A DNA stretch of 64,000 nt from Dyadobacter subterraneus (GCF_015221875.1 NZ_JACYGY010000001.1:620001-684000), one strand, 5' to 3'; positions 7,974 through 18,294 are shown, counted from the stretch's first letter. The notes: generated by a model not told the origin, from the letters alone. Program-made: numbers and translations.

Positions 7974-10490
7974 ATGAAAGCAAACACAGACACGCATATT
8001 GTTGTCATTGGCAATGGTATGGTTGGCTACAAATTCTGCGAGAAATTGCTGGCCAAGAAAAAAAATGATCAGGAATTCATGCTGACGGTTTTTGGGGAAG
8101 AACCTCGCGTGGCGTATGATCGAGTACATTTAAGTGAGTATTTTGCTGGTAAGACTGCGGACGATCTTACGATGGCGAGTAAGGAATGGTATGAAGAAAA
8201 TAACATCAGACTATTTCTTTCCGACCCTGTTGTTGACATCGATACCGAGGAAAAACTGGTTCGTTCTCACCATGGTCATGTAGTGCATTACGACTATCTA
8301 ATTATGGCAACGGGTTCTGGCGCGTTTGTTCCATCCATTCCAGGCGTGGAAAAGGATGGTGTTTTTGTTTATCGTACTATTGAAGATTTAGAGCTGATCC
8401 AGTCTTATGCCCGCAAGGCAAAAAGAGGAGCCGTTCTGGGAGGAGGTTTGCTTGGTCTTGAAGCTGCGAAGGCGCTGCTTGATCTGGGCCTGGAAGAAGC
8501 CCATGTTGTTGAATTTGCATCCCGCCTGATGCCCCGACAAATTGACGACGCCGGTTCTAAAATCCTGCAAAACCAGTTGGAATCTCTTGGTTTGAATATC
8601 CATCTGGCGAAAAGTACACAGGAAATTGTCGGTGATAATTGTATTAAAGGAATGCAGTTTAACGACAATTCTTTTCTTGATGTGGATATGCTGGTCATTT
8701 CTGCCGGTATCCGCCCGCGCGATGAACTGGCAAAAATCGCCGGATTGGAAACACATCCCCGCGGAGGAATTATTGTTGATAATGCACTAAGAACTTCTGA
8801 TCCCAACATTTTTGCGATTGGAGAATGTGCTTTGGCGCATCACATGATATATGGTTTAATTGCTCCTGGTTATGAAATGGCTGATGTAGTTGCCAGCGCG
8901 TTGACTGGTGTTGATAAGGAATTTTTGCCTTATGATATGTCGACGAAACTGAAACTGATCGGAACCGATGTTGCCAGTTTTGGTGATCCGTTTATTGAGG
9001 AACCGGCTTGTAAAACAATTCGATACGAGAATAAAGCCAAAGGAATTTATAAAAGAATCAATGTTTCGCCTGATGGTAAAGAACTGCTGGGTGGAATTCT
9101 GGTTGGCGATGCGGAACAATATAATATGCTTCTGCAAACCTGCAAGAATAAAACAATTCTGCCGCCAGATTCCGAAGATCTGATTTTAGGTTCAAGAGGT
9201 GGAGAAGAAGCAGGCGCTGGCGTGATGAGTTTGCCGGATGATGCGCTAATCTGCTCTTGTGAAGCGATTACGAAAGGGATGCTTTGTCTGGAAGTGGGCG
9301 AAAACGGGAATAATACGATCGATCTGCTTAAAAAATCCTGTAAAGCCGGAACCGGTTGCGGTGGTTGTGTGCCTTTGGTAAAAGATATTATTCAGGGCGT
9401 AATGAAGCAAAATGGCCAGTATATCAAAACGGTTATTTGCGAACATTTTGATCATTCCCGCCAGGAATTGCTTGATCTGGTGAAAATGAACGGGTTGAAA
9501 ACCTATGGTGAAGTTTTAAATGAATTTGGACACGGAGACGGCTGCGAAGTTTGTAAACCACTCGTAGCGTCCGTTTTGGCCAGTCTTTGGAATGAAAATG
9601 TTTTGACAAAAGACCGTGCGCCGATTCAGGATTCCAACGACCGCTATCTGGCAAACATTCAAAAAGGAGGTACTTATTCTGTCGTTCCGAGAATTCCGGG
9701 TGGAGAAATTACACCGGATAAATTAATCGTGATCGGTCAGGTTGCTAAAAAATACAATCTGTATACCAAAATTACAGGCGGACAAAGAATTGACCTTTTC
9801 GGTGCGCACGTCAATGACTTGCCGCTGATCTGGGAAGAATTAATTGATGCGGGTTTCGAAAGCGGGCATGCCTATGGAAAAGCATTAAGAACCGTAAAAA
9901 GTTGTGTGGGATCAACCTGGTGCAGGTTTGGTGTGCAGGATTCTGTTTCTTTTGCGATCGAAATTGAAGATCGATATAAAGGAATTCGAGCTCCGCATAA
10001 GTTTAAGTCGGCGGTTTCCGGATGTATCCGTGAATGTGCAGAAGCGCAAAGTAAGGATTTTGGTATCATCGCGACGGAAAAAGGATGGAATTTATATGTC
10101 TGTGGAAATGGCGGTTCAAAACCGCAGCACGCGCAATTGCTGGCTTCGGATGTAGACAAGGAAACTTGTGTAAAACTGATCGACAGATTCCTGATGTTTT
10201 ACATAAAAACTGCTGATCCATTGACAAGAACAGCGACCTGGCTAAATAAGATGGAAGGTGGAATGTCATATCTGAAAGCGGTTGTGGTAGACGATTTATT
10301 AGGACTGGCGTCCGCATTCGAAGATGAAATGCAGACTTTGATCAACAATTATAAATGCGAATGGAAAGAAGTTGTTGACAGCCCGGAGTTAAGAAAACGC
10401 TACAACCATTTCGTAAACGTCCCGGACAAAGATCCGACCGTATCATTCGAAGAAATGCGCACCCAAAAACGAGCCAAAGAATGGGTCTGA
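7974..10490 (+). CDS. nirB: NADH-dependent nitrite reductase, large subunit
   Basis: An 838-residue cytoplasmic flavo-siroheme enzyme that reduces nitrite to ammonium (E. coli NirB has 847 residues). The N-terminal half is an FAD/NAD(P) reductase (IGNGMVGYKFC, then LGGGLLGLEAA). Two BFD-like [2Fe-2S] regions follow: CSCEAITKG ... CGGC near 425-470, and a degenerate one ending CEVCKP near 535. The C-terminal nitrite/sulfite reductase domain contains the siroheme-[4Fe-4S] ligands C644-x5-C650 and C684-x3-C688 in the SCVGSTWCRFG and GCIRECAEA motifs, so all four cysteines are present. It is the first gene of nirB-nirD-kinase-regulator, divergent from cobA. Confidence 0.96.
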   Translation: MKANTDTHIVVIGNGMVGYKFCEKLLAKKKNDQEFMLTVFGEEPRVAYDRVHLSEYFAGKTADDLTMASKEWYEENNIRLFLSDPVVDIDTEEKLVRSHHGHVVHYDYLIMATGSGAFVPSIPGVEKDGVFVYRTIEDLELIQSYARKAKRGAVLGGGLLGLEAAKALLDLGLEEAHVVEFASRLMPRQIDDAGSKILQNQLESLGLNIHLAKSTQEIVGDNCIKGMQFNDNSFLDVDMLVISAGIRPRDELAKIAGLETHPRGGIIVDNALRTSDPNIFAIGECALAHHMIYGLIAPGYEMADVVASALTGVDKEFLPYDMSTKLKLIGTDVASFGDPFIEEPACKTIRYENKAKGIYKRINVSPDGKELLGGILVGDAEQYNMLLQTCKNKTILPPDSEDLILGSRGGEEAGAGVMSLPDDALICSCEAITKGMLCLEVGENGNNTIDLLKKSCKAGTGCGGCVPLVKDIIQGVMKQNGQYIKTVICEHFDHSRQELLDLVKMNGLKTYGEVLNEFGHGDGCEVCKPLVASVLASLWNENVLTKDRAPIQDSNDRYLANIQKGGTYSVVPRIPGGEITPDKLIVIGQVAKKYNLYTKITGGQRIDLFGAHVNDLPLIWEELIDAGFESGHAYGKALRTVKSCVGSTWCRFGVQDSVSFAIEIEDRYKGIRAPHKFKSAVSGCIRECAEAQSKDFGIIATEKGWNLYVCGNGGSKPQHAQLLASDVDKETCVKLIDRFLMFYIKTADPLTRTATWLNKMEGGMSYLKAVVVDDLLGLASAFEDEMQTLINNYKCEWKEVVDSPELRKRYNHFVNVPDKDPTVSFEEMRTQKRAKEWV

Positions 10491-10496
10491 CAAAGG

Positions 10497-10540
10497 CCTG
10501 AAAGGCCGTCATATCTTAGCATCGGGCAATGCCCGATGGA
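10497..10540. repeat. Single arm of the 44-bp dispersed repeat
   Basis: CCTGAAAGG..GTCATATCTTAGC followed by a GGGCAATGCCC palindrome matches the right arm at 277-320. It sits 6 bp after the nirB stop and before nirD, inside the operon, so it is probably transcribed and may form an intercistronic hairpin. Confidence 0.75.
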
Positions 10541-10624
10541 ACCGGGGTGTGAATAATATCCGGCCCGGATCCATCGTGAGGAGACAATGCCATTCAATCA
10601 TTCCTAAAACATTCAAAAATCATC

Positions 10625-10978
10625 ATGGAACCAACATATAACACAAAAGACAGAATAACCTGGCACCTCGCCTGCAACGTAAGCGATATTCCCGAAGACG
10701 GAGGCGGCTGTGCTCTAATTGCAGGAAAGCAAATTGCAATTTTCAACTTCGCCCGAAGAGGAGAATGGTATGCAACTGATAACGAATGTCCGCACCGACA
10801 GCAAATGGCCATCGGGCGCGGTATGATCGGAAGCCAGGGTGAAGAGCCAAAAGTTGCCTGTCCGTTTCATAAAAAGACATTTTCATTAAAAAGCGGCGAT
10901 TGCCTAAACGATGATGGCTATAAAATCAATACCTTTCCGGTTATCGTGAAAGAAAATCAGGTTTACATCGGTTTGTAA
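10625..10978 (+). CDS. nirD: Nitrite reductase small subunit, Rieske-type
   Basis: A 117-residue partner of NirB. The Rieske ligands are present: CPH in the DNECPHRQ segment and CPFH in ACPFHKKTF, forming the C-x-H / C-x2-H pattern. E. coli NirD keeps the fold but has lost these ligands, so this version probably still binds a [2Fe-2S] cluster. The preceding gene is nirB, 134 bp upstream with a repeat between. The histidine kinase starts 3 bp after the stop, which argues for one transcript. Confidence 0.93.
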   Translation: MEPTYNTKDRITWHLACNVSDIPEDGGGCALIAGKQIAIFNFARRGEWYATDNECPHRQQMAIGRGMIGSQGEEPKVACPFHKKTFSLKSGDCLNDDGYKINTFPVIVKENQVYIGL

Positions 10979-10981
10979 TAA

Positions 10982-12409
10982 ATGGAAAAACTCGAAAGTC
11001 AGGTTGCGGATCGTCTGACCCGTTATTATATCGTCGCGCTGACTTTGGTCGCCGTGCTGACAGTCAGCGGACTTTTCCTCATCAGGAGAACAATCAATAA
11101 TCTCAACCATGACAGCCGGATTGTAAACGTTGCAGGTCGCCAGCGTATGTTAAGCCAGCGACTTACTAAACTGGCCATTCTACAAACCGAAAAAATTCCA
11201 ACAAGTGATTCAGTCAAAATCGATTCATTACTCAACATTTGGAAGGTCAGTCACGAACAACTACTTCGCGGCCGGATCAGGATGGAAAGTGAATTTGTTG
11301 TTTTAAAGAGTGACTCGATTAAAAACATGTACAGAAATCTGGAACCTGTTTTCCAGACAATCTATACAAATCTTCTGACTGTGATTAACAAATCGGTTCC
11401 GGAAGGAGAAAAGAAAAAAGCGTTACGGATTATTTTGACAACAGAACCTGTTTTTCTGAATCAAATGGATGCAATCGTTTTTCAGTTTGACAGGGAAAGT
11501 TATGGGCGTATCAGGATTCTGGAACAAATTGAATGGATTTTGGATATTCTGACACTCATAGTTCTTTTGGCAGAAGGTATTTTAATTTTCCGGCCCGTTG
11601 TGAATACTACACGACGGGTTGTTCGTTTGCTGGCCGCATCTGAGGATGCTGTCAGAGTCGCAAATAAAAAGTTAAAAATTGCCAACAGTCAACTCATTCG
11701 GGCACAGGATGATCTCATAAGAAGCGAAGAAGAAAAATATCAGTTACAATTGGCCGAAAACAGAGTCAGGGCTGCTGCGTTAATTGAAGGGCAGGAAGAA
11801 GAAAGAAAGCGTTTCGCTTTGGAATTGCATGATGGTATCGGACAAATGCTAACCGGATTAAAACTTCAGGCCGAAAAGCTCAAACAAATGCAATTTGACG
11901 ATGAAAAATACAGGTTACGTTTTGATAAACTGGTTGCACTCATTCAGGATACAATCCAGACAACACGGCAGGTTTCATTTAACCTTATGCCATCTGTTTT
12001 AAGTGACTTTGGATTAAGCGCCGCATTGAATCTGCTTTGTAAACAAATGGAGGAAATGTCTGGCATTTCAGTAAAATATTATGGCACTTCCGGTCGCCTT
12101 GAACTCAGTAAACCGATGGAAACAGGCCTTTACCGGATTGCTCAGGAAGCGTTAAATAATGCTGTGAAACATTCTGAATCGGACAATATAAAGATAAAAT
12201 TAGAACAAAACACGAATCAGATATTTTTGGAGATTGAGGATGATGGGAAAGGATTTTTAATTAGTAATTTGAAAAATAAAAACGGATCCATTTTAACACA
12301 AAACGGAATTGAAAATATCCGGACGCGTACGCAATTGCTCAACGGTGAAATGAAAATTATATCAAACGTGGATACCGGCACGAGGCTGGTTATTAATATC
12401 CCCATATAA
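10982..12409 (+). CDS. NarX-like sensor histidine kinase with PilJ-type sensor domain
   Basis: A 475-residue inner-membrane kinase. TM1 covers about residues 16-34 and TM2 about 182-203, enclosing a periplasmic helical domain that begins with NVAGRQRMLSQRLTKL (49-64). That motif is the PilJ/NarX-type P-box region, which in NarX and NarQ forms the nitrate/nitrite-binding helix. After TM2 come a coiled linker, a HisKA_3 box ERKRFALELHDGIGQ with the phospho-accepting H283, and an HATPase domain (EALNNAVKH, DDGKGF, GIENIRTR). The gene begins 3 bp after nirD and is followed 17 bp later by its regulator. I infer that it senses nitrate or nitrite and controls this cluster. The ligand is not proven by sequence. 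Confidence 0.87.
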   Translation: MEKLESQVADRLTRYYIVALTLVAVLTVSGLFLIRRTINNLNHDSRIVNVAGRQRMLSQRLTKLAILQTEKIPTSDSVKIDSLLNIWKVSHEQLLRGRIRMESEFVVLKSDSIKNMYRNLEPVFQTIYTNLLTVINKSVPEGEKKKALRIILTTEPVFLNQMDAIVFQFDRESYGRIRILEQIEWILDILTLIVLLAEGILIFRPVVNTTRRVVRLLAASEDAVRVANKKLKIANSQLIRAQDDLIRSEEEKYQLQLAENRVRAAALIEGQEEERKRFALELHDGIGQMLTGLKLQAEKLKQMQFDDEKYRLRFDKLVALIQDTIQTTRQVSFNLMPSVLSDFGLSAALNLLCKQMEEMSGISVKYYGTSGRLELSKPMETGLYRIAQEALNNAVKHSESDNIKIKLEQNTNQIFLEIEDDGKGFLISNLKNKNGSILTQNGIENIRTRTQLLNGEMKIISNVDTGTRLVINIPI

Positions 12410-12426
12410 TCATAAATCTGAACGAG

Positions 12427-13098
12427 ATGCCAATACGTATACTGGTCGTTGATGATCATTCAGTGGTGAGGCAAGGTATCATAACCTTGCTGGAAGATGA
12501 GGATGATATTCTCATCGTAGGAGAGGCGTCGGATGGTGATGAGGTACTGGAAAAGGTTTCAAAGTTAAAGCCCGATGTGGTTTTACTTGACCTGACCATG
12601 CCCCGCGTTTCAGGTTTGGAAGCAATCAAATTATTGGTTCCGGTTTTTCCGGATGTAAGAATCCTTGTGTTTAGCATGCACAACAATGCGGATTACATTT
12701 TATCGGCCGTGACAAGCGGGGCTGCAGGGTATCTTTTGAAGGATACAGGCAGAGACGAAATCCTGAAAGCTGTGCGCAGCGTTGCTTCCGGCGAATTATA
12801 TTATCCTCCCAATGCGTCTTCAATCATCATAAGAAATCTCATTCTTCCTAAAAAAGAAACGGAAATTCCTGAATCTAAAATTGGGAATCCGGCATCGGTG
12901 TGGAACAAAATGACACCAAGGGAACAGCAGATTTTACAATGCCTTACCGAAGGAATGAGTAGTAAAGATATTGCTGAACATTTTACAATAAGCTCCAACA
13001 CAGTAGCGAACCAGCGCGCCAGTATTATGCGAAAAGCCAATGTTAAGAATACGGCGGAACTGATCGGGTTAGCACTAAGAGACCGCGAAAAAGCGTAA
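12427..13098 (+). CDS. NarL/LuxR-family response regulator
   Basis: A 223-residue regulator paired with the preceding kinase. The receiver has the acidic pair D9-D10, the phosphoacceptor D55 in LLDLTMP, a conserved Ser in LVFSMH and Lys in GYLLKD. The C-terminal LuxR-type helix-turn-helix starts at MTPREQQILQCLTEGMSSKD and ends with KNTAELIGLA. It is the last gene of the nirBD operon. The TACTAT/ATAGTA dyads between cobA and nirB are candidate binding sites. There is no obvious terminator immediately after the stop, and the 279 bp before the susC-like gene is AT-rich with no recognisable gene. Confidence 0.92.
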   Translation: MPIRILVVDDHSVVRQGIITLLEDEDDILIVGEASDGDEVLEKVSKLKPDVVLLDLTMPRVSGLEAIKLLVPVFPDVRILVFSMHNNADYILSAVTSGAAGYLLKDTGRDEILKAVRSVASGELYYPPNASSIIIRNLILPKKETEIPESKIGNPASVWNKMTPREQQILQCLTEGMSSKDIAEHFTISSNTVANQRASIMRKANVKNTAELIGLALRDREKA

Positions 13099-13377
13099 AA
13101 ATTATATTAATAAATGTAACCAATAATGGGATAAGAAATTTTTTTCCTTACATTTATTACCATACACCCCTCTCCATACATATCTTGTATTATTAAAGTC
13201 ACTTGCTGTCACAAATTTGGTATTTTAGTGTATACTGAAAATATTATTTTCTGAAATACTATTTATGGTTGATATATATCTAACCCCTGAATGATCGTTT
13301 ATTAGATTGTTTATTGTATAATTGAGTTCATTAAAATTTGAGACCTATTTAATATAGAAATTTACTACCATTCAAGT

Positions 13378-16300
13378 ATGAAGATTTTTTATCGGACCAG
13401 TGGTTTTCGACCATTCTTTGTGTTCTTGTTATGCACTATTCTGTGTGTTGTGTTAACAATAAACCCAAAGCAGGTAGCAGCTGCAAACATTGAAGTCCGT
13501 GGCGTGGTAAAAAGTAAAGCCGGTGAATTGCTGATCGGAGCCACAATACGGGTAAAAGGCGTTCAAAAAGGAACAGTTTCAAATGAAAAAGGCGAATTTG
13601 TTTTGCCTGATATTAATGAAGGAGCCACATTGGTAGTGACCATGATCGGCTTTTTACCTACCGAATTTCCGGCTGCCAAATTTGTTACAATTGAATTGAA
13701 TGAAGATGCAGTTGGTCTTCAGGATGTGGTTGTGACTGGTTTTCAGCAAATTGATAAAAGTAAATTTACTGGATCTGCGGTAACCTTAAAAACTGATGAC
13801 GTACGGATCGACGGACTTCCTGACGTTAGTCGTATGCTGGAAGGCAGGGCTGCCGGCGTATCTATCCAGAACGTTTCAGGAACTTTCGGTGCTGCGCCAA
13901 AAATCCGTATTCGTGGCGCAACTTCTTTAAATGGTGATAATAAACCGCTTTGGGTAGTGGATGGTGTTGTTTTGGAAGATATTGTAAATATTTCCAACGA
14001 CCAGCTTTCCAGCGGTGACCCGACTACTTTGCTCGGTTCCGCAGTTGCAGGACTTAACCCAAACGATATTGAAACTTTTGACATCCTGAAAGATGCAGCG
14101 GCGGCGGCTTTGTATGGTGCGCGTGCGATGAACGGTGTAATTGTTATTACAACAAAAAAAGGAAAAGCCGGAAAACCTGTTATCAGTTATTCAGGCAATT
14201 TCAGTACGCAGTTAAAGCCTTCTTACAAAAATTTCAACATCATGAATTCTGCCGAACAGATGTCTGTTTTGGGAGAACTGGAAAGAAAAGGATATCTGAA
14301 CACAAATGTTCTGGATAACCCTGATTATGGTGTTTACGGAAAATATTACAGTTTATTAAATGCTGATGCCAATGGCAATTTCGGAATTGCTAACACGCCG
14401 GAAGCCAAAAAGGCATTTCTCTTGCGTTATGCCGGAGCAAACACGGACTGGTTTGACATACTTTTCAAAAACAATTTTTTACAGGAACATTCCCTGAGTG
14501 TTTCTTTCGGAACGGATAAATCCCAATCCTATTTTTCTACCAGCTTCCTGAGTGATAACGGCTGGACGGTTGTGGATAAAGTGAAACGTTATACACTTAA
14601 TTTCAGAAATACTTACAAATTATCTGACAAGCTAACACTTGGATTTTCAACACTTTCCTCTGTTCGTCAGCAACGCGCTCCTGGTTCTTTAACGCGCCAG
14701 AGCAATCCTGTGGATGGAACTTATGGAAGGGATTTTGATATAAACCCATTCAGTTATGCTTTAAATACAAGCCGTACTTTAACCGCTTTTGATGAAAACG
14801 GAAACCGCGAATTTTTCAGAAGAAACTATGCACCGTTTAACATTTTAACTGAACTTGAAAATAATTACATCGATCTGAATCTGATCGATATCAGGTTACA
14901 GGGAGATTTGGCTTATAAAATTACGCCGCATATTTCTTATGATTTCGTAGGTGCGCTACGCTATATTCACACAGGCCAGGAACATCAGATCACTGAAAAT
15001 TCTAACATGGCCAATGCATACCGGGCCGCTGGAAATTCTACCATCGCTTTGAAAAACAAATTCCTCTACCGCGATCCGGACGATCCTGATGCTTATCCGG
15101 TTGTCGTTTTGCCTCGTGGTGGTTTTTACAACCGTAATGAAGATGATATGACTTTTTATAACGTCCGGAATAACCTTCGTTATAACAGAGTTTTTGCCGA
15201 GAGACATGCAATAAACGCGCTGGTTGGTCAGGAAATAAAATTTACAAACAGGCAAAATTCGAATAACACCGGATATGGTTATCAATATGACCAGGGTGGT
15301 GTGCCTTTTGTTGATTACCGGATTTTGAAACAAACCATTGAAAGTAATTTCCAGTATTTTGGAATGACCAAAAGTTTTGACCGTTTTGCTGCTTTTTATG
15401 CAAGTTTAGGTTACACTTTGGATGATAAATATAACTTTACCGCTTATGCCCGTTACGATGGTTCAAACCGTTTCGGAAAATCGGCAATCGGTCGCTGGCT
15501 GCCAACATGGACGGTTGCGGGATCATGGAATCTTGATCATGAAGAGTTTATTAAAAATCTTTCATGGATCAGTTATGCCAAATTACGTGGTAGTTACGGA
15601 TTGACTGCCAGTACCGGACCGGCAACAAATTCGGCGGTTTTACTAAAAAGTATTATCACAAACCGTCCTTACACCGATGAAAAAGAGTCTGCCATTGATC
15701 TTGCCTCTCTTGCCAATCTGGAACTGACCTGGGAAAAACTTTATAGTGGGAATATCGGTCTGGATCTTGGGCTTTTAGGTAACCGTTTCAATATTACAGC
15801 TGATGTTTATTTAAGAAACAGTTTTGATCTGATTGACAGAATCAAGACTTCCGGTATCGGCGGGCAAACCTATAAAATTGCCAACTACGCGGATATGCAG
15901 TCAAAAGGAATTGACTTATCTCTCGAAGCAGTAATTCTTAAAACGCAAAATTTCTCATGGCGTTCACGTTTCACGGCAGGTTATGCGCGTACAAAGATCA
16001 CGAGTGTTGATAACCTTCCGACTATTTTTGATATGGTAAAAGCAGAAGGAGCCAATATTCAGGGGCATCCGGTAAGAAGTTTGTTCTCTGTTGATTACCG
16101 CGGACTTGATCCAAAAACAGGCGTGCCTACTTTCCTGAACGAAAAAGGAGAAGTGAGCAAAGATGTTTATCTTCAGGATTTGAATACTTCTTATCTTAAA
16201 TACGAAGGACCTGTTGATCCGCCGCTTACAGGTGGTTTGAACAATACATTTATTTACAAAAATCTTACCCTGAACGTTTTCCTTACCGGACAGGCCGGAA

Positions 16301-16749
16301 ATAAAATTCGTCTGAATCCACTATACAAAGGAACGGCTGGTTCGAGACCTGCTTTCAGTGATCTTGACGCTACGCCGAGAGAATTAAATGATCGTTGGGA
16401 AAAGCCGGGTGATGAAAAAATCACGAATATTCCATCAATTCCGGATATTTTGGAAAACCAGTATCTGGCTGGAATTTATCCTTACACAACTTACAATTAT
16501 TCCAGTCAGCGCGTAGCCAGCGGAGATTTTGTTCGTTTGAAATCTGTATCACTTGCTTATCGTTTTCCTTTGACGACGATTAAAAGACTTGGTATGTCTG
16601 CGGCTTCGATTCAGGTTTCTGCAATTAACCCTTGGCTTATTTATTCTGATAAAAAACTGAAAGGACAGGATCCGGAATTCTTTAATACTGGTGGTGTGGC
16701 TCAGCCGATTCAAAAGCAATTTACGGTAGCCATCAAGTTCACTTTATAA
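13378..16749 (+). CDS. SusC/RagA-family TonB-linked outer-membrane transporter
   Basis: An 1123-residue outer-membrane protein. After an N-terminal signal (hydrophobic core about residues 13-30, ending AAA) there is a carboxypeptidase-regulatory-like domain (VRGVVKSKAGELLIGATIRV) and the TonB-box-like stretch LQDVVVTGFQQ near residue 115. The plug domain contains DGLPDVSRMLEGRAAGV, IRIRGATSLNGDNKPLWVVD and LKDAAAAALYGARAMNGVI. The rest is the 22-strand barrel ending in VAIKFTL. It imports an oligomeric nutrient with the SusD protein encoded next. The stop codon overlaps the next start by one base. The substrate is unknown; the accompanying HExxH and DUF4302 lipoproteins are not glycosidases. 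Confidence 0.95.
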   Translation: MKIFYRTSGFRPFFVFLLCTILCVVLTINPKQVAAANIEVRGVVKSKAGELLIGATIRVKGVQKGTVSNEKGEFVLPDINEGATLVVTMIGFLPTEFPAAKFVTIELNEDAVGLQDVVVTGFQQIDKSKFTGSAVTLKTDDVRIDGLPDVSRMLEGRAAGVSIQNVSGTFGAAPKIRIRGATSLNGDNKPLWVVDGVVLEDIVNISNDQLSSGDPTTLLGSAVAGLNPNDIETFDILKDAAAAALYGARAMNGVIVITTKKGKAGKPVISYSGNFSTQLKPSYKNFNIMNSAEQMSVLGELERKGYLNTNVLDNPDYGVYGKYYSLLNADANGNFGIANTPEAKKAFLLRYAGANTDWFDILFKNNFLQEHSLSVSFGTDKSQSYFSTSFLSDNGWTVVDKVKRYTLNFRNTYKLSDKLTLGFSTLSSVRQQRAPGSLTRQSNPVDGTYGRDFDINPFSYALNTSRTLTAFDENGNREFFRRNYAPFNILTELENNYIDLNLIDIRLQGDLAYKITPHISYDFVGALRYIHTGQEHQITENSNMANAYRAAGNSTIALKNKFLYRDPDDPDAYPVVVLPRGGFYNRNEDDMTFYNVRNNLRYNRVFAERHAINALVGQEIKFTNRQNSNNTGYGYQYDQGGVPFVDYRILKQTIESNFQYFGMTKSFDRFAAFYASLGYTLDDKYNFTAYARYDGSNRFGKSAIGRWLPTWTVAGSWNLDHEEFIKNLSWISYAKLRGSYGLTASTGPATNSAVLLKSIITNRPYTDEKESAIDLASLANLELTWEKLYSGNIGLDLGLLGNRFNITADVYLRNSFDLIDRIKTSGIGGQTYKIANYADMQSKGIDLSLEAVILKTQNFSWRSRFTAGYARTKITSVDNLPTIFDMVKAEGANIQGHPVRSLFSVDYRGLDPKTGVPTFLNEKGEVSKDVYLQDLNTSYLKYEGPVDPPLTGGLNNTFIYKNLTLNVFLTGQAGNKIRLNPLYKGTAGSRPAFSDLDATPRELNDRWEKPGDEKITNIPSIPDILENQYLAGIYPYTTYNYSSQRVASGDFVRLKSVSLAYRFPLTTIKRLGMSAASIQVSAINPWLIYSDKKLKGQDPEFFNTGGVAQPIQKQFTVAIKFTL

Positions 16750-18245
16750 TGATGAAATTGAAAATGGAAAACAGATATATAAACCGAATTTTTGTTTTGC
16801 TGCCGTTACTATTGCTGATGGGTTGCGACGACTTTTTGTCAAAAGAACCGGATAGCACAAGGGCGACATTAGAAACACCTGATCAGGTTTCACAATTGCT
16901 GACAACCGCTTATCCTCAGGGAGGTTACGTTTCTTTCAGCGAAGCCATGAGTGATAATGTTGGGGATAAAGGTGTCGGGCAGGACGACCGTGTCAACCGC
17001 GGGTCTTATCTTTTTGAAGTGGTTGATGCGCCGGTTAACGTTGAAGATTCCCCCGATATGTATTGGGCAAAAGCTTACCGGGCTATTGCAGCTACAAACC
17101 TGGCACTTCAGATTATTGGTGAGGCGAAGGATCCATCCATTTATTCAGCACAAAAAGGAGAAGCTTTGGTTGCCCGTGCTTATGCGCATTTTATGCTTGT
17201 AAGCTTTTTCTCAAAATTTTATAATCCTTCGACCGCGGCAACGGATCCGGGAATTCCTTATGTAACAGAGCCGGAAGATGTTGTGATCAAGCAATATGAA
17301 AGAAAAACCGTTGCTTATGTTTATGAAATGATTGAGAAAGATTTATTGGAAGGTCTTCCTTTGATCAAAGATGTTTCTTACACGGTTCCCAAATATCATT
17401 TCAATATTGCTGCTGCCAATGCATTTGCTAGCCGTTTTTATTTGGTAAAAAGGGACTATGCCAAAACGCTTTCTTACGCCAATGCAGTTTTCCCATCTGG
17501 TGATCTTGCCGGCAATTTGCGGCCATGGAATACAGAATATTTGCCATTGACCTATGACGCTTTGTACAAAAGATATACAAGGGCGACAGAACCAGCAAAT
17601 TTATTATTGGTAGAAACTACCTCGGTATATGGTCGCTATGTGGCTCAGTATCGGTATGGTCTTACCAATGCAAAATGGTCAGAAATAAACCAGATCAGTG
17701 CTTTGGCAAGCAATTCCGCGAACTGGGCTTTCCCGGTTTACACGCAGGGTGATGGAAATTTGCTTATTCCAAAATTGACTGAGTATTTCGTAAAACAGTC
17801 AGTTAATGCAGAAATAGGTGATCCGTATGTAATGGTTCCTCTATTTACTGCCGAGGAAGTTCTTTTCAATCGTGCAGAAGCAAATCTTTATTTAGGAAAC
17901 ACGACGGCTACGCTTTCTGATATTAATCTGTTCATGAGCAAGCGCCTAAGAAATTATGATGTAACGACCCAGACCGTAACTGCGGCAAAAATCAGAACAT
18001 ACTATGGACTGAGCAACACAACCTCAAACAATAACCTGGGACTACTTTATTCAATCGAAGACCTGCGTAGAATTGAATTTGTACAGGAAGGTATGCGTTG
18101 GTTTGATATGCTTCGTTATGGAACTGCTGTGGTACACACAACGAAAGAGGGAGCAACAATTTCTATAACCAGCGATGATCCAAAAAGACAACTGCAATTG
18201 CCACAATCTGTCGTTCAGTCGGGTATACAATTAAACCCGAGATAA
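16749..18245 (+). CDS. SusD/RagB-family nutrient-binding lipoprotein
   Basis: A 498-residue outer-membrane lipoprotein that forms the lid of the SusC transporter. The N-terminus has a hydrophobic stretch followed by a lipobox LLMGC and the usual DDFLSKEPDS after the cysteine. Helical TPR-like segments follow (AKAYRAIAATNLALQI, LVARAYAHFMLV), with the C-terminal signature LRRIEFVQEGMRWFDMLRYG. The start codon overlaps the SusC stop (TAATG). A second Met directly follows, and Met6 could also serve as start. The pair defines this as a TonB-dependent uptake locus. Confidence 0.94.
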   Translation: MMKLKMENRYINRIFVLLPLLLLMGCDDFLSKEPDSTRATLETPDQVSQLLTTAYPQGGYVSFSEAMSDNVGDKGVGQDDRVNRGSYLFEVVDAPVNVEDSPDMYWAKAYRAIAATNLALQIIGEAKDPSIYSAQKGEALVARAYAHFMLVSFFSKFYNPSTAATDPGIPYVTEPEDVVIKQYERKTVAYVYEMIEKDLLEGLPLIKDVSYTVPKYHFNIAAANAFASRFYLVKRDYAKTLSYANAVFPSGDLAGNLRPWNTEYLPLTYDALYKRYTRATEPANLLLVETTSVYGRYVAQYRYGLTNAKWSEINQISALASNSANWAFPVYTQGDGNLLIPKLTEYFVKQSVNAEIGDPYVMVPLFTAEEVLFNRAEANLYLGNTTATLSDINLFMSKRLRNYDVTTQTVTAAKIRTYYGLSNTTSNNNLGLLYSIEDLRRIEFVQEGMRWFDMLRYGTAVVHTTKEGATISITSDDPKRQLQLPQSVVQSGIQLNPR

Positions 18246-18294
18246 GTATTGGTGAAGTTTAGCTATTGGAAAATTATATTAAAGATCTTATAAA

